A stretch of 64,000 bases of DNA from Sphingomonas sediminicola (GTDB taxonomy: Bacteria; Pseudomonadota; Alphaproteobacteria; Sphingomonadales; Sphingomonadaceae): NCBI RefSeq assembly GCF_014489515.1, contig NZ_CP060782.1, positions 2,647,001-2,711,000 of the forward strand, given 5' to 3'. Positions 27,723-37,049 of the stretch are shown piece by piece. Position 1 is the stretch's first letter. Every line of letters starts with the position of its first letter. The notes beneath the pieces were generated by a model. It saw only the letters and a list, made by a program, of their open reading frames with translations. It searched no databases and had not been told where the DNA came from. The position numbers were made by a program, and so were the translations under genes.

Positions 27723-27799
27723 GCAAATCGCTGGAAGGGCGCCCATGTAGGCAAGGAAGCGCTTGTCGGCAACCTTGCGGGGTCAACACTCAAGCCACT

Positions 27800-28210
27800 A
27801 TGCGACAAGCGATGCGGCGCTTCGAAATTCCGCCCTCGGCCGACGAGATAGAGGCGATCGCGCGCCGCGCCTTGCGGTCGCTGCCGGAGCCGTTCGCGGG
27901 CCATTTGCGCGACGTCGTCCTGTTGATCGAGGAGTTCGCCGACGACGAGACGCTGGACGCGATGGGTATCGAAGACCCGTTCGACCTAACCGGGATCTAC
28001 GAAGGCATACCGCTGACCGAGCGGAGCGTCGATCTGTCTGGGACATTGCCGGACAAGATACGACTGTTCCGGCGACCGATCCTCGACGAATGGGCAGGCG
28101 GCGAAGACACGCTCGAGCATCTCGTCGCGCATGTGCTAGTGCACGAGGTGGGTCATCATTTCGGCCTGTCGGACGCAGACATGCACGCGCTTGAGGAAGC
28201 GGTTCGATGA
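27800..28210 (+). CDS. Zincin-like metallopeptidase (DUF1025 family)
   Basis: 136 residues. [17 protein letters not shown] contains HExxHxxG, the zinc site of the minimal zincin family found across alphaproteobacteria; the third ligand is Asp after the Gly. [20 protein letters not shown] and IRLFRRPIL are also typical of it. No signal peptide, so a cytoplasmic enzyme; substrates are unknown. It is the first clearly chromosomal gene after the tRNA and overlaps ccmA by an ATGA junction. Confidence 0.88.
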   Translation: MRQAMRRFEIPPSADEIEAIARRALRSLPEPFAGHLRDVVLLIEEFADDETLDAMGIEDPFDLTGIYEGIPLTERSVDLSGTLPDKIRLFRRPILDEWAGGEDTLEHLVAHVLVHEVGHHFGLSDADMHALEEAVR

Positions 28211-28757
28211 AGCCGCTGCTCGGATTTGACGGTGTGACATGCCGGCGCGGAGGTCGCCTTCTGTTCGAAGACCTGGATCTCAAGATCGGCCCGGGCGAAG
28301 CGCTGCACCTGGTCGGACCCAATGGATGCGGAAAGTCGAGCCTGATCCGCCTTGCGGCGGGACTGCTGCGAGCAGAGCAGGGATGGATCGAGCGCAGCGA
28401 ACTGGCGCTTGCGGACGAGGGGCTCGCGTTGGATCGTGAGCTTCCCCTCAAACGCGCACTCCAATTCTGGGCGGACGTATCGACGAAGCGATGAATGCGC
28501 TGGGCCTGACTCGCCTTGCGCATGTGCCAGTCCGGCTCTTGTCGACGGGACAAGCCAAGCGGGCGACGCTCGCTCGCGTGGTGGCGTCGGGCGCACCGCT
28601 GTGGCTGTTGGATGAGCCGCTCAACGGCCTCGACAGCGATGGCGTTGGGCGTCTCGAGAAACTCGTCGCCGCACATCTCGAACGGGGTGGAGCTGTGCTG
28701 GCCGCGTCTCACGGGCCGATCGGCGGGACCTGGACTCATCTGGAGTTGGGGGCATGA
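28207..28757 (+). CDS. ccmA: Heme exporter ATP-binding protein CcmA
   Basis: 183 residues after restoring one base near 28482. Walker A is [15 protein letters not shown], the ABC signature is [14 protein letters not shown] (Thr in place of the usual second Gly) and Walker B is [13 protein letters not shown]. Short single-domain ABC proteins followed directly by a CcmB permease are the CcmAB pair of system I cytochrome c maturation, which releases heme from CcmC/CcmE with ATP hydrolysis at the cytoplasmic face. The stop overlaps ccmB by ATGA. Confidence 0.88.
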
Positions 28758-29392
28758 TCGCCTCCCTCATCGCCCGCGATGTTCGGCGCTCGATCGGCGG
28801 CGCCGCATGGCTTCCGGTCGGCTTCTTCCTGGTCGTCGCGACGCTTGTTCCATTTGCGGTAGGGCCCGATCCAAGATTGCTTGAGCGCATTGCTTCGGGC
28901 GGCCTCTGGATCGCTGCGCTGACCGCAGCCCTTCTCCCGATCGAGCGGCTGGTCGATCCGGATCGCAGCAGCCGGTTCCTCGACCAGCTGACCATCCATG
29001 GTGTGTCAGAAGAGGCCGTCGGAGCGTCAAAGGTCACGGCTCACTGGCTAACCTTCGGGCCACTCCTCCTGATCGCCGCGCTGCCGAGTTCGTTCATTCT
29101 CGGAATCGCGCCGGCCGCGCTGGGGCGGACAATGATTGCTTTGGCGGTCGGGACACCCGGGCTCGCAGCGCTGGCCGTGATGGTGGCGGCGCTTACGGCG
29201 GGCCTTCCGCGCGCCGGTGCGCTGGCCGGCGTGCTGCTGCTCCCGCTGGCCGTTCCGCTGTTGATCTTCGGCGCAGGAGCCACAGGCGATGAGGCATCGG
29301 GCGCATTGTTGCTGGAGGCTGCGGTATCGTTGCTGCTGGTTGCCGCGTCGCCGTTCGTAATCGGCGCTGCGATCCGCGCGTCGCGAACCTAG
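28754..29392 (+). CDS. ccmB: Heme exporter permease CcmB
   Basis: 212 residues with six hydrophobic segments (for example WLPVGFFLVVATLVPFAV, WIAALTAALLP, LLIAALPSSFILGI and AGVLLLPLAVPLLIFGAG). RSSRFLDQLTIHGVSEEAV lies in the first cytoplasmic loop, where CcmB contacts CcmA. It forms the inner-membrane half of the CcmAB complex in cytochrome c biogenesis, which this aa3-oxidase organism needs. No ccmC follows in this window; the next gene is convergent, overlapping its end by three bases. Confidence 0.9.
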   Translation: MIASLIARDVRRSIGGAAWLPVGFFLVVATLVPFAVGPDPRLLERIASGGLWIAALTAALLPIERLVDPDRSSRFLDQLTIHGVSEEAVGASKVTAHWLTFGPLLLIAALPSSFILGIAPAALGRTMIALAVGTPGLAALAVMVAALTAGLPRAGALAGVLLLPLAVPLLIFGAGATGDEASGALLLEAAVSLLLVAASPFVIGAAIRASRT

Positions 29393-30242
29393 CGCGACCA
29401 GCGCGCGAAGATGGCTGTCGGCAAGAGCAAGCCCGAGCTTCCTCGCGCACCGACATTTCGCCCATCTCCACCGTGCCGCCGAGATCGCCCAGAGTCTGCT
29501 TCACAAGCTCGCCGATCGCGAGTGCCGACATGCGCACGGCGTAAACGGTCAGCACCAGGAAGCGGCTGTTCTCATCGAGCAGCTTCCGGCAGTCGGCGAG
29601 CAACGGCGCAAGATTCTCCTCGAGCCGCCAGACCTCGCCCGTAGGTCCGCGACCGAACTTGGGCGGATCGAGCAAGATGCCATCATAGCGCCGTTCACGC
29701 CGAACCTCGCGGGCGGTAAACTTCCCCGCATCGTCGACCATCCAGCGGATCGGCCGGTTGGCGAGTCCGGACAGGGCGGCATTGGCCTTACCCCCCTCGA
29801 CCGACTTCTTCGACGCGTCGACATGGACAAGCCTCGCGCCTGCTTCGCTCAGTATCAATGACCCGACGCCCGTGTATCCGAACAGGTTGAGCACATCGGC
29901 ATCGGCCGAGCGCTCGCGCATCCAGTCCCATTGCGGCGCCATGTCGGGAAAGAAGCCGAGGTGACGGAAGGGCGTCAGCGACGCGTTGAAACGGACGGGC
30001 CCACGCGAGAGCTCCCAATCACGGGGAACCGGGCGATGTTGCACCCAGCGCCCGCCGCCCTCCTCATCCGATCCCGGAACGAACGTCGCATCCGGATCCC
30101 AGTCGGGCCGCGCGGGTGACCACATTGCCTGCGGCTCGGGGCGCGCAACCTTGACGGACCCGTAGCGCTCGAGCTTCCGGCCGTCGCCGCTATCGATCAG
30201 GCCCCAGTCCGGCCAGGGATCCGCAACGAGAGTCTCAAGCAT
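29389..30242 (-). CDS. Class I SAM-dependent methyltransferase, RlmI-like
   Basis: 284 residues after restoring one base near 29435, which converts the end to REEARGLLLPTAIFARWSR. LNLFGYTGVGSLILSEAGA is SAM motif I, LVHVDASKKSVEGGKANAAL motif II and YDGILLDPPKFGRGP motif IV, with the LDPP(K/S)F box of the RlmI/RlmL family of 23S rRNA (cytosine-5) methyltransferases. It lacks the N-terminal PUA domain of RlmI; instead a beta-rich region (LIDSGDGRKLERYGSVKVAR) precedes. Substrate is unknown but RNA is likely. The start ATG shares a base with the stop of the upstream M16 peptidase gene (TGATG). Confidence 0.82.
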
Positions 30243-31459
30243 CAGGCGACTGCCGCGAGCCGCGCTCCAACGGATGCGATCGCGGTGCGGCCGTCGAGCA
30301 GTGCGGCTCCGGCGGCCTTGGCGCTAGCCGGATCGACGGCCCGAAGATCGCCGAGCATCTCGTCGAGCGACAGGATGCGCCCGAATACCTCGATCGAACG
30401 TGCCATCTGGTCAGCGCGGCCCTGCGCGGTTTCGAGCGACATCAGCACACCTGCTTCCATCTGCGCCTTTGCTCGGCGGACCTCGGCGTCGGTCAGGCTC
30501 TCGATCGTGTCGGCGAGAACCTCCCGGGCAAGGTTCATCGATTCGACCGCCCTGTTCCGGTCCGCCGCGCAACCGATCGCGACCAATCCCGTGTCGGCGA
30601 AGGCCTGGTTCCAGGAGCCGATCGAATAGGCCAGGCCGCGCTCCTCACGCAGCTCTTGGAACAGGCGTGACGAGGTTCCTCCGCCTAGCGCCTGAACGAA
30701 AACCGCGAGTGACGGCATGCGCGGGTCGGAAGCAGCCAAGCCGGGCAGTCCCAGGCACCAATGCGCCTGTTCGAACTCGCGCCGGTCGTTGCGCAGGCCG
30801 CCGGTGAATTCGGCGCTGCCGATCGGCGTCCCCGGCGCGTCCTCCATGTCTCCGAAAAGCCGCTCTGCAATTTTCAGGACTTCGCCGGGATCGACCTTGC
30901 CGCTCGCAGAAAGGATCAGGCGTGACGGCACCAGCTCTCCGTTCATCCAGCCGAGGCAATCCTCGCGGGTAATGTTACGGAGGCTTTCCTCGCGGCCGAG
31001 GATGGAGCGGCCGAGCGGCTGGCTCATGAACGCCGCTTCGAACAGGTGGTCGTTGACGAGATCGTCGGGCGAATCGACGGTTTCGCCGATTTCCGAAAGG
31101 ATCACCGTCTTCTCGCGATCGAGGTGCGCGTCATCCATGTGCGGCGCGCGGACCAGGTCGGCGATCAACTCCGCCAGTAGCGCCGTATCGCGGGCGAGGA
31201 CGCGGCCATGGAAGGTCGTCTGGTCGCGCGAGGTCCATGCATTCATGTAGCCGCCGACGTCCTCGATCGCTTCGGCAAGCTCGCGGGTTCCGCGCTTTCC
31301 GGCGCCCTTGAACACCATATGCTCGACCAGGTGGGCGAGGCCCGAGCAGGACTCAGGCTCCGAGCGCGAGCCGACCATCGCGTAGAGGCCCATCGCGACG
31401 CTCTCCGCGCCGGGAAGGGGATCGACGGCAACCGTCAGGTCATTGGCAAGGCGATGCAT
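30242..31459 (-). CDS. M16-family zinc peptidase
   Basis: 405 residues. GLAHLVEHMVFKGAGKR contains the inverted zinc motif HxxEH of pitrilysin/processing-peptidase enzymes, with the distal Glu in the ILSEIGE segment about 75 residues on. The inactive second half contains ALGGGTSSRLFQELREERGL, the R/Y motif that holds substrate. No signal peptide, so cytoplasmic or membrane-associated. ATG at 31459 is preferred; a TTG at 31471 is also in frame and nine bases nearer the SURF1 stop. In many sphingomonads thrC precedes this gene; it is absent here. Confidence 0.9.
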   Translation of the reverse strand: MHRLANDLTVAVDPLPGAESVAMGLYAMVGSRSEPESCSGLAHLVEHMVFKGAGKRGTRELAEAIEDVGGYMNAWTSRDQTTFHGRVLARDTALLAELIADLVRAPHMDDAHLDREKTVILSEIGETVDSPDDLVNDHLFEAAFMSQPLGRSILGREESLRNITREDCLGWMNGELVPSRLILSASGKVDPGEVLKIAERLFGDMEDAPGTPIGSAEFTGGLRNDRREFEQAHWCLGLPGLAASDPRMPSLAVFVQALGGGTSSRLFQELREERGLAYSIGSWNQAFADTGLVAIGCAADRNRAVESMNLAREVLADTIESLTDAEVRRAKAQMEAGVLMSLETAQGRADQMARSIEVFGRILSLDEMLGDLRAVDPASAKAAGAALLDGRTAIASVGARLAAVA

Positions 31460-31467
31460 CGTCGCAC

Positions 31468-32064
31468 TCAAGCCTTCTGTTCCTTCTTCCAGCGCAACCT
31501 CAGCGCGAGACCATAAATGAGCGCAGCTATTCCCGCGAACGCGAACCATTGGAAGGCGTAGGAGCGGTGATTGTTCGAGATCGAAGCGAGCGTCGGCGGC
31601 GCGACGGTTTCTAGGCCCGGCGGTGCGCTTGCTGCGACGAGGCGGATCCGGGTCTTGTTGTCCGGCGCGATGATCCCGCTGACCGGCCCGCCCGACCAGC
31701 TCACTTTCGCATTGGGGTCCTTCGACCAGCCGACTGCGACGCTCATGCCCGGGCCTTCTGCGCCCGTCGAGCAGTCGATGATGTGGACGAAGCCGGGCTC
31801 GCCCGACACGCCTTCGCCCGGAACGGTGCGGCGGCCGACAGGCTTCAGGCAGATGCCGGTCGCATGTCGGAACAGCGGGAGCTGAGCGTCTCTCATGGGA
31901 AGTGTCGGATAGGCGATAGGGACCAGCTTCTCCGCTGCCGCATATTGCGCGAGGAGGCCTTCCTTCCACTTGGCACGCTGAAGCTGCCAGACGCCGAGGC
32001 CGATCATGATCGCGACCGCGCCGGCCACGACGATCGTCGGGATGATAGGAAGCTTGCGGGTCAT
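31468..32064 (-). CDS. SURF1 family cytochrome oxidase assembly protein
   Basis: 198 residues with a transmembrane helix at each end (IPTIVVAGAVAIMIGLGVWQ and FQWFAFAGIAALIYGLAL) and a periplasmic domain between, the SURF1 layout. GVWQLQRAKWK after the first helix and NNHRSYAFQWF before the second are family hallmarks. SURF1 helps insert heme a into subunit I of the oxidase. It overlaps the DUF983 gene start by four bases and follows ctaE. Confidence 0.9.
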   Translation of the reverse strand: MTRKLPIIPTIVVAGAVAIMIGLGVWQLQRAKWKEGLLAQYAAAEKLVPIAYPTLPMRDAQLPLFRHATGICLKPVGRRTVPGEGVSGEPGFVHIIDCSTGAEGPGMSVAVGWSKDPNAKVSWSGGPVSGIIAPDNKTRIRLVAASAPPGLETVAPPTLASISNNHRSYAFQWFAFAGIAALIYGLALRLRWKKEQKA

Positions 32065-32462
32065 GGCGCGATCTTGCCTTCACGGGCGCGGTGGACGAAC
32101 TCCTGCGCGATGAGCCAGGCCTTCGCGGTGCGCAGGCCTCCGACGGTCAAAGCCAATCCGACCGGAATCCAGACGAGATGGACCCACCAGGGCGGTGACC
32201 ATGTCAGGTCGACGAAGATTGCCATGACGGTCAGGATCGCGCCAACGATCAGGATGAGGAAAGCCGCCGGTCCGTCGCCGACATTGAAGCTGTCAAAATC
32301 GAGGCTGCACGCGCGGCACCTGGGCTCAAAGCGCACCCAGCTTTGAAAGAGATGACCCTGCCCGCACCGCGGGCAGGATCCCTTGAGCGCCTTCGCGAGT
32401 GGCGAGGTTTCCGCCACTTCGGCCCTAGCCGTGCGTCGGCGCGCCCCAGCCGCCCCAGACAT
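32061..32462 (-). CDS. DUF983 membrane protein
   Basis: 133 residues. SCPRCGQGHLFQSWVRFEPR and CRACSLDF form a zinc-ribbon-like cytoplasmic head, followed by two transmembrane helices (AAFLILIVGAILTVMAIFV and WVHLVWIPVGLALTVGG). DUF983 genes lie between ctaE and SURF1 in alphaproteobacterial oxidase loci, as here, so a role in oxidase assembly is likely though undefined. The start overlaps the end of ctaE by 38 bases. Confidence 0.9.
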   Translation of the reverse strand: MSGAAGARRRTARAEVAETSPLAKALKGSCPRCGQGHLFQSWVRFEPRCRACSLDFDSFNVGDGPAAFLILIVGAILTVMAIFVDLTWSPPWWVHLVWIPVGLALTVGGLRTAKAWLIAQEFVHRAREGKIAP

Positions 32463-33255
32463 AGATGGACACGAACAGGAACAGCCACACGACGTCGACG
32501 AAGTGCCAGTACCAGGCAGCTGCCTCGAAGCCGAAGTGCTGCTTGGGCGTGAAGTCGCCCTTCCATGCGCGGATCAGGCAGACCGTCAGGAAGATGGTTC
32601 CGACGATCACGTGGAAGCCGTGAAAGCCGGTCGCCATGAAGAACGTCGAACCGTAGATGTTGCCTCCGCTCGACTGCTTGAACGCGAACGGAGCGTGGAT
32701 GTACTCATAGGCCTGGATGCTGGTGAACAGCAGACCGAGCAGCACCGTCAGCAGAAGGCCGAGCTTCAGCCCTTCGCGGTCGCCGTGGATGACCGAGTGG
32801 TGCGCCCAGGTCACCGTCGTGCCCGAGCACAGCAGGATCAGCGTGTTGAGAAGCGGGAAGCCCCACGGGTTGAGGACCTCGAGGCCCTTCGGAGGCCATT
32901 GGCCGCCGACCGCTTCGCCGATCGATGGGAACAGCGAGGCATCGAAATAGGCCCAGAACCAGGCGAGGAAGAACATCACCTCGGAGGCGATGAACAGGAT
33001 CATGCCGTAGCGAAGGTGAAGCTGCACGACCGGCGTGTGATAGCCCGCATGAGCTTCGCGGATCGTGTTCGCCCACCAATTGGCCATGGTGACGAGCACG
33101 GCGATCAGGCCGGCGATGCACACGAACGGTCCGTACGGGTTGTCGTGCATCCACATGACCAGTCCGCCAAACAGGAAGAGCGCGGAGATCGATCCGATCA
33201 ACGGCCATGGATCGGGGTCGACCAAATGGTAATCGTGGTTCTTCGTAGCGGCCAT
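32425..33255 (-). CDS. ctaE: Cytochrome c oxidase subunit III
   Basis: 276 residues with seven hydrophobic segments. Family signatures include HDYHLVDPDPWPLIGSI at the start, EVMFFLAWFWAYFDASLFP, WGFPLLNTLILLCSGTTVTW and GSTFFMATGFHGFHVIVGT, ending with AAWYWHFVDVVWLFLFVSIY. Subunit III carries lipids and stabilises proton uptake in the aa3 oxidase. ATG at 33255 has AGGAAAG upstream. It is separated from ctaG by 35 bases. Confidence 0.97.
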   Translation of the reverse strand: MAATKNHDYHLVDPDPWPLIGSISALFLFGGLVMWMHDNPYGPFVCIAGLIAVLVTMANWWANTIREAHAGYHTPVVQLHLRYGMILFIASEVMFFLAWFWAYFDASLFPSIGEAVGGQWPPKGLEVLNPWGFPLLNTLILLCSGTTVTWAHHSVIHGDREGLKLGLLLTVLLGLLFTSIQAYEYIHAPFAFKQSSGGNIYGSTFFMATGFHGFHVIVGTIFLTVCLIRAWKGDFTPKQHFGFEAAAWYWHFVDVVWLFLFVSIYVWGGWGAPTHG

Positions 33256-33290
33256 TCGCGAAGCTTTCCTCGTCTCGTTTGCTTGCGGCT

Positions 33291-33836
33291 CTAGCGGGCC
33301 GCTTCAGGCTTTTCCACCGGGTAAAATGTATAGCTGAGCGTGATCTCGTCGATGTTCCTCGTGTTCTCGTCGTCGCGGATCTTGGGATCGACGAAGAAGA
33401 CCACCGGCATGTCGACCGACTGCCCGGGCTTGAGCGTCTGCTCGGTGAAGCAGAAGCACTCGATCTTCGAGAAATATGGTCCGGCGATTTCGGGCGATAC
33501 GTTGAACACCGCCTGGCCGGTCGTCGTGCGTGCCGTCAAGTTTGTCGCGCGATACAGGATCTGCGTTCGCGCGCCCGGTGCGATGCGGACGGTCTCCTGA
33601 ACCGGCTCGAACTTCCACGGCAAATCGGCATTGATGTTCGCGTCGAAGCGGACGCCGATCTGTCCGGCTATGGCGCCCGGCGCCCTCTCGGCGCGCAGCG
33701 GCGTGCCGTCGAAGCCCGTCAGCTGGCAAAACGCGCGGTAAAGCGGGACCGACGCGAAAGCGAGGCCGAGCATAGCTAGCGCGAGAAGCGCCATTAGCCG
33801 CCCCGTTTTGGCATTCTTGCGGGCGACTGCGGTCAT
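33291..33836 (-). CDS. ctaG: Cytochrome c oxidase assembly protein CtaG/Cox11
   Basis: 181 residues. A single N-terminal transmembrane helix (LMALLALAMLGLAFASVPLY) anchors a periplasmic domain; IECFCFTEQTLKPGQ contains the CFCF copper-binding pair, and VFFVDPKIRDD plus ITLSYTFYPV are conserved. Cox11 delivers copper to the CuB site of subunit I. Its ATG at 33836 overlaps the stop of the upstream 43-residue gene as ATGA. Confidence 0.97.
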   Translation of the reverse strand: MTAVARKNAKTGRLMALLALAMLGLAFASVPLYRAFCQLTGFDGTPLRAERAPGAIAGQIGVRFDANINADLPWKFEPVQETVRIAPGARTQILYRATNLTARTTTGQAVFNVSPEIAGPYFSKIECFCFTEQTLKPGQSVDMPVVFFVDPKIRDDENTRNIDEITLSYTFYPVEKPEAAR

Positions 33837-33964
33837 TTGTTCAGCCCGATTTTCGCGACCGTGATGAGGAAGAGAAGAACCACGAACGCGCCGAGCAGCC
33901 AGGCCATCAGGCGCGCGCGTTCGCGCTGGCGGCGGAGCACTTCATCTTCGGGATGCGGGTTCAT
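33833..33964 (-). CDS. 43-residue single-pass membrane protein in the oxidase operon
   Basis: [20 protein letters not shown] is followed by one hydrophobic helix ([20 protein letters not shown]) and LNK. It overlaps the ctaB stop and the ctaG start by four bases each, so it is translated as part of the operon. Short membrane proteins in this place between ctaB and ctaG are common in sphingomonads; function unknown, perhaps an oxidase assembly or minor subunit. Confidence 0.8.
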   Translation of the reverse strand: MNPHPEDEVLRRQRERARLMAWLLGAFVVLLFLITVAKIGLNK

Positions 33965-34866
33965 GCAATCACCCAGTGGTCGATCACTACGGCAGAGAAC
34001 AAGGCGAAAAGGTAAAGAATGGAAAAGGCGAACAGCCTGCGCTCCGGCTTCATTCCGCTCACCTCTTCGGCGCGGTTCGCGAAGACGGCAACGGCGAGAA
34101 ACAGGAATATGGCGTTGAGGGCAACGGCCGACACACCGTAGATCAGTCCGGTAAGGCCGAGGGCGTAAGGCGCTATCCCCGCGATCGCGACTGTTATGCT
34201 GTAGAGAAGGATCTGCAGCCGGGTGTTCTGGATGCCGGCAACGACGGGCAGCATTGGCACGTTGGCGTTCGCATAATCGGAGCGGACGAACAGCGAGAGC
34301 GCCCAGAAGTGCGGCGGGGTCCACAGGAAGATGATCGCGAACAGCAGCGCCGGCATAAGGTCGACCTGCCCGGTTGCGGCGACCCAGCCGATCAGCGGCG
34401 GAAAGGCGCCCGCGGCGCCACCGATGACGATGTTCTGGGCGGTGCGGCGCTTCAGCCAGACGGTGTAGATCAGAACATAGAACAGGATCGAGACCGCCAG
34501 CAGCAGCGCCGCCAGATGGTTGGTGGCCAAGTCCATCAGAACGACCGAGAAGGCGCCCAGGCCGACGCCGAAATGAAGCGCCGTCTGCCGGTCCATCCGC
34601 CGCGCCGGAAGCGGGCGGTTCGCCGTCCGGCGCATCTTCGCGTCGAGGTCGGCCTCGTACCACTGATTGAGCGCACCGGCCGCGCCGGCACCGAGCGCGA
34701 TGCAGAGGATCGCTGTAAATGCGAGGACGGGCGGAAGCGCGACGGGCGCCGCGAGCAGTCCGCACAAGCCGGTGAAGACCACCAGGCTCATGACGCGGGG
34801 CTTGGTCAGCGCGACGAGGTCGCGCCAATCGGCGGGCAGGGCAGGTTGCGCAATCGAGGGAGTCAT
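33961..34866 (-). CDS. ctaB: Protoheme IX farnesyltransferase (heme O synthase)
   Basis: 301 residues with about nine transmembrane segments. [19 protein letters not shown] opens the UbiA-type fold, [20 protein letters not shown] is the first Asp-rich NDxxD-like prenyl-diphosphate motif, and [20 protein letters not shown] with [17 protein letters not shown] are heme O synthase signatures. It adds farnesyl to heme B on the way to heme A for the aa3 oxidase. It is the first gene of the block ctaB-small ORF-ctaG-ctaE-DUF983-SURF1-M16-methyltransferase. ctaC and ctaD, usually just upstream, are 5.7 kb away. Confidence 0.96.
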   Translation of the reverse strand: MTPSIAQPALPADWRDLVALTKPRVMSLVVFTGLCGLLAAPVALPPVLAFTAILCIALGAGAAGALNQWYEADLDAKMRRTANRPLPARRMDRQTALHFGVGLGAFSVVLMDLATNHLAALLLAVSILFYVLIYTVWLKRRTAQNIVIGGAAGAFPPLIGWVAATGQVDLMPALLFAIIFLWTPPHFWALSLFVRSDYANANVPMLPVVAGIQNTRLQILLYSITVAIAGIAPYALGLTGLIYGVSAVALNAIFLFLAVAVFANRAEEVSGMKPERRLFAFSILYLFALFSAVVIDHWVIA

Positions 34867-34935
34867 GACTCGCGGCGGCTATAGAGGGCGAACGCGCGGG
34901 CTGGAAGCCTTCGCTGCCCCCGCTACTTTAGGGCC

Positions 34936-35523
34936 ATGCTTATCCGATTCGCCTTTGCGCTCAGCCTCTTGTCCGCGACGCCCGCCCTGACCCAGGCCAC
35001 GGTCGCTCCCGCCCCTGCAGAAGACGTCGTGAAAGTCGCGCTCGACACCAGCGCCGGGCGCATCGTCCTCGCGCTCGACCGGAGCCACGCGCCTGTTACA
35101 ACCGCCAATTTCCTCAAGTACGTCGATGCGGGCCGCTTCAACGGCGAAAGTTTCTACCGGGCGATGAGGTTCGGAGAAAATGGCGGGCTGATCCAGGCCG
35201 GGATCACCAGCGACGCCCGCAAGCTCTATCCGGCGATCGAGCATGAGCCGGTGAGCAAGACGGGGATCAAGCATGTCGCGGGCACGGTCTCCATGGCTGC
35301 CTTCTCGCCGGGTACCGCCAAGGCGGACTTCTTTATCCTGACCAGCGATGCGCCCTCATTCGACGCCAGCTTCGCTGCGTTCGGCCATGTCGTTGAAGGC
35401 ATGGACGTCGTGAAGGCGATCCAGGCAGCGCCAGCCTCGCCAACCAAGGGAGAGGGCGTGATGAAAGGCCAGATGCTCGACCCGGTCGTGAAGATCACGA
35501 AGGCGTCGCGAATTTCCGAGTAG
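34936..35523 (+). CDS. Periplasmic cyclophilin-type peptidyl-prolyl isomerase
   Basis: 195 residues with a Sec signal peptide (FAFALSLLSATPALTQA). The cyclophilin fold follows: VALDTSAGRIVLALDRSHAP, ANFLKYVDAGRFNGESFYRA (RFxxxxFhR is reduced to a partial match), TVSMAAFSPGTAKADFFILT and FAAFGHVVEGMDVVKAI. Expected to help fold proteins in the periplasm. It is divergent from ctaB with 69 bases between the starts and its stop abuts the next gene. Confidence 0.88.
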   Translation: MLIRFAFALSLLSATPALTQATVAPAPAEDVVKVALDTSAGRIVLALDRSHAPVTTANFLKYVDAGRFNGESFYRAMRFGENGGLIQAGITSDARKLYPAIEHEPVSKTGIKHVAGTVSMAAFSPGTAKADFFILTSDAPSFDASFAAFGHVVEGMDVVKAIQAAPASPTKGEGVMKGQMLDPVVKITKASRISE

Positions 35524-37044
35524 TTGCGGGTCCGATTCTTTCGTGAGACATCCGTCGGGGTGGGGGACGGGACTGCGAACAATCGGAACCATGGCGGCCG
35601 CGCCTCGTGGCCAAGCGAGGGCCTGATCTTCGCTGTCACGCTCCTGCTCATGCTTTGGCCGCTCGCCGTCAATCGGGCTCCATTCTATTCCGCCGACAGC
35701 GCGAGCTATCTCCGGGGTGGTGAATTCGGTTTCAACACGGGCCTCCTGATCCTCGATCATTGGTGGAATACGCTGTTTGCCACGCCGGCGGGCACGGCCG
35801 CTGCTAGCGATCCGAAAGCCATTGTCGCTGGCGCAATCGCCCAATCCGGCGGCGCCCGGTCGCTGCTCTACAGCGTGGCGACCTACATCTTGCGGGGGCC
35901 CGGGGTCAGCCTGATCGCGCTTGCCGTCGCTCAGGCCGCATCGGTCGTGCTGGTCGTGACCTTTCTCCGGCGGCTGATGATTCCGAAACTTGCGGTTGGA
36001 CGGGGTCTGGCTGTCGGCGCCGGGCTCGCACTCCTGACCTCGGCAGGATGGTACGCAGCTTATGCGACGCCGGACGTCCTTGCCGGCGTCACGATCGCCG
36101 GCTCTCTGGTCCTGACCGTCTTCTACGATCGCATGACCCTTTCCGCGCGGATCGCTCTCGTCCTGCTTGTGGCAGCCTGTATCACTACTCACGGAAGCAA
36201 CCTGCCGATCGCCGTCGGGACGCTCGTGACGGGATCGGCTGCGAACTTCTGGCTTCAGCGCGGTTCGCTCGTCGATTGGATTCGAAAGGCTGTTTGGTTC
36301 GCGAGCCCGATGGTTCTGGCGGTGGCCGTGCTGCTCGGCGCGTCCTTCGCGGCGTTCGGAGAGGCGAGCCTCGCCCCAAAACGCTATCCGATCCAGCTCG
36401 CCCGATCGGTCGCGGATGGCCCAGGCGCCTGGTACCTGCGCGATCATTGCGCCACCGAGCATTACGCGATCTGTGAGGTGTTCGGCCCGAACCCTCCGCG
36501 TAAGGTCGGCGAATTTCTGTGGGGGCCCAATGGTGTTCGTTACCGTGCGACGCCCGAGCAGATGGAGCGGATTCGCGCCGAGGAAAGCACGATCGTCCGT
36601 CGAGCGTCGATGGAATATCCGCTCGTCCAAATCGGCCAGTCGATCAGGAATACGGCCCGCCAGCTGCTCACATTCAGCCCGGACGATCTAGTCTTCGGCG
36701 AGGAAATGGCCGGCGGGAAGGATCCGTCGATCGTGCAAGTGCGGTCGGACAATCCGGCCCTCAAGACCTTTGGGACGGTGGCCGTCTATCTGACCTTCTT
36801 TGCAAGCATCGCCTTCCTGATTGTGAATCGCCGGCGTCTTGATCGCATGGAAGTTGCGGCGGTTGGTGTCGCCGTTATCGGCCTCCTCGCCAACGCCGCC
36901 GTGTGCGGAATTCTGTCGGGCGTGACCGACCGGTATCAGGGCCGCGTTGCCTGGATCCTTCCGGCGCTGGCGTTCATCATCTTCGCCCGTTTCTGGGACG
37001 AGGGCCGGTTGTCTCAGGCTGCCACCGGCGAGCTAGGTCCATAG
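35524..37044 (+). CDS. Polytopic membrane protein, possibly GT-C-like
   Basis: The frame opens with TTG at 35524, right after the isomerase stop, and runs 506 codons; the true start may be later since no ribosome site is clear. About ten hydrophobic segments are visible (for example LIFAVTLLLMLWPLAVNRA, LALLTSAGWYAAYATPDVL, IALVLLVAACITTHGSNLPI and VAAVGVAVIGLLANAAVCGI). The first loop has RAPFYSADSASYL, reminiscent of the Asp-bearing first periplasmic loop of GT-C glycosyltransferases, and a large extracytoplasmic domain lies at residues about 285-400. I do not recognise a family. It heads a group with an aldo/keto reductase, a flippase-like protein and a phosphodiesterase. Confidence 0.7.
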   Translation: MRVRFFRETSVGVGDGTANNRNHGGRASWPSEGLIFAVTLLLMLWPLAVNRAPFYSADSASYLRGGEFGFNTGLLILDHWWNTLFATPAGTAAASDPKAIVAGAIAQSGGARSLLYSVATYILRGPGVSLIALAVAQAASVVLVVTFLRRLMIPKLAVGRGLAVGAGLALLTSAGWYAAYATPDVLAGVTIAGSLVLTVFYDRMTLSARIALVLLVAACITTHGSNLPIAVGTLVTGSAANFWLQRGSLVDWIRKAVWFASPMVLAVAVLLGASFAAFGEASLAPKRYPIQLARSVADGPGAWYLRDHCATEHYAICEVFGPNPPRKVGEFLWGPNGVRYRATPEQMERIRAEESTIVRRASMEYPLVQIGQSIRNTARQLLTFSPDDLVFGEEMAGGKDPSIVQVRSDNPALKTFGTVAVYLTFFASIAFLIVNRRRLDRMEVAAVGVAVIGLLANAAVCGILSGVTDRYQGRVAWILPALAFIIFARFWDEGRLSQAATGELGP

Positions 37045-37049
37045 CTTCG

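Noticed and set aside
31460-32083. Upstream extension of the M16 peptidase frame to 613 codons
   Set aside because: This part overlaps the SURF1 gene in another frame and has no M16 similarity; the peptidase begins at about 31459.
35356-36630. A 424-codon minus-strand open frame across the polytopic membrane protein gene
   Set aside because: It is Arg/Glu-rich with no family features and lies fully antisense to a gene with clear transmembrane periodicity; high G+C makes such shadow frames common.
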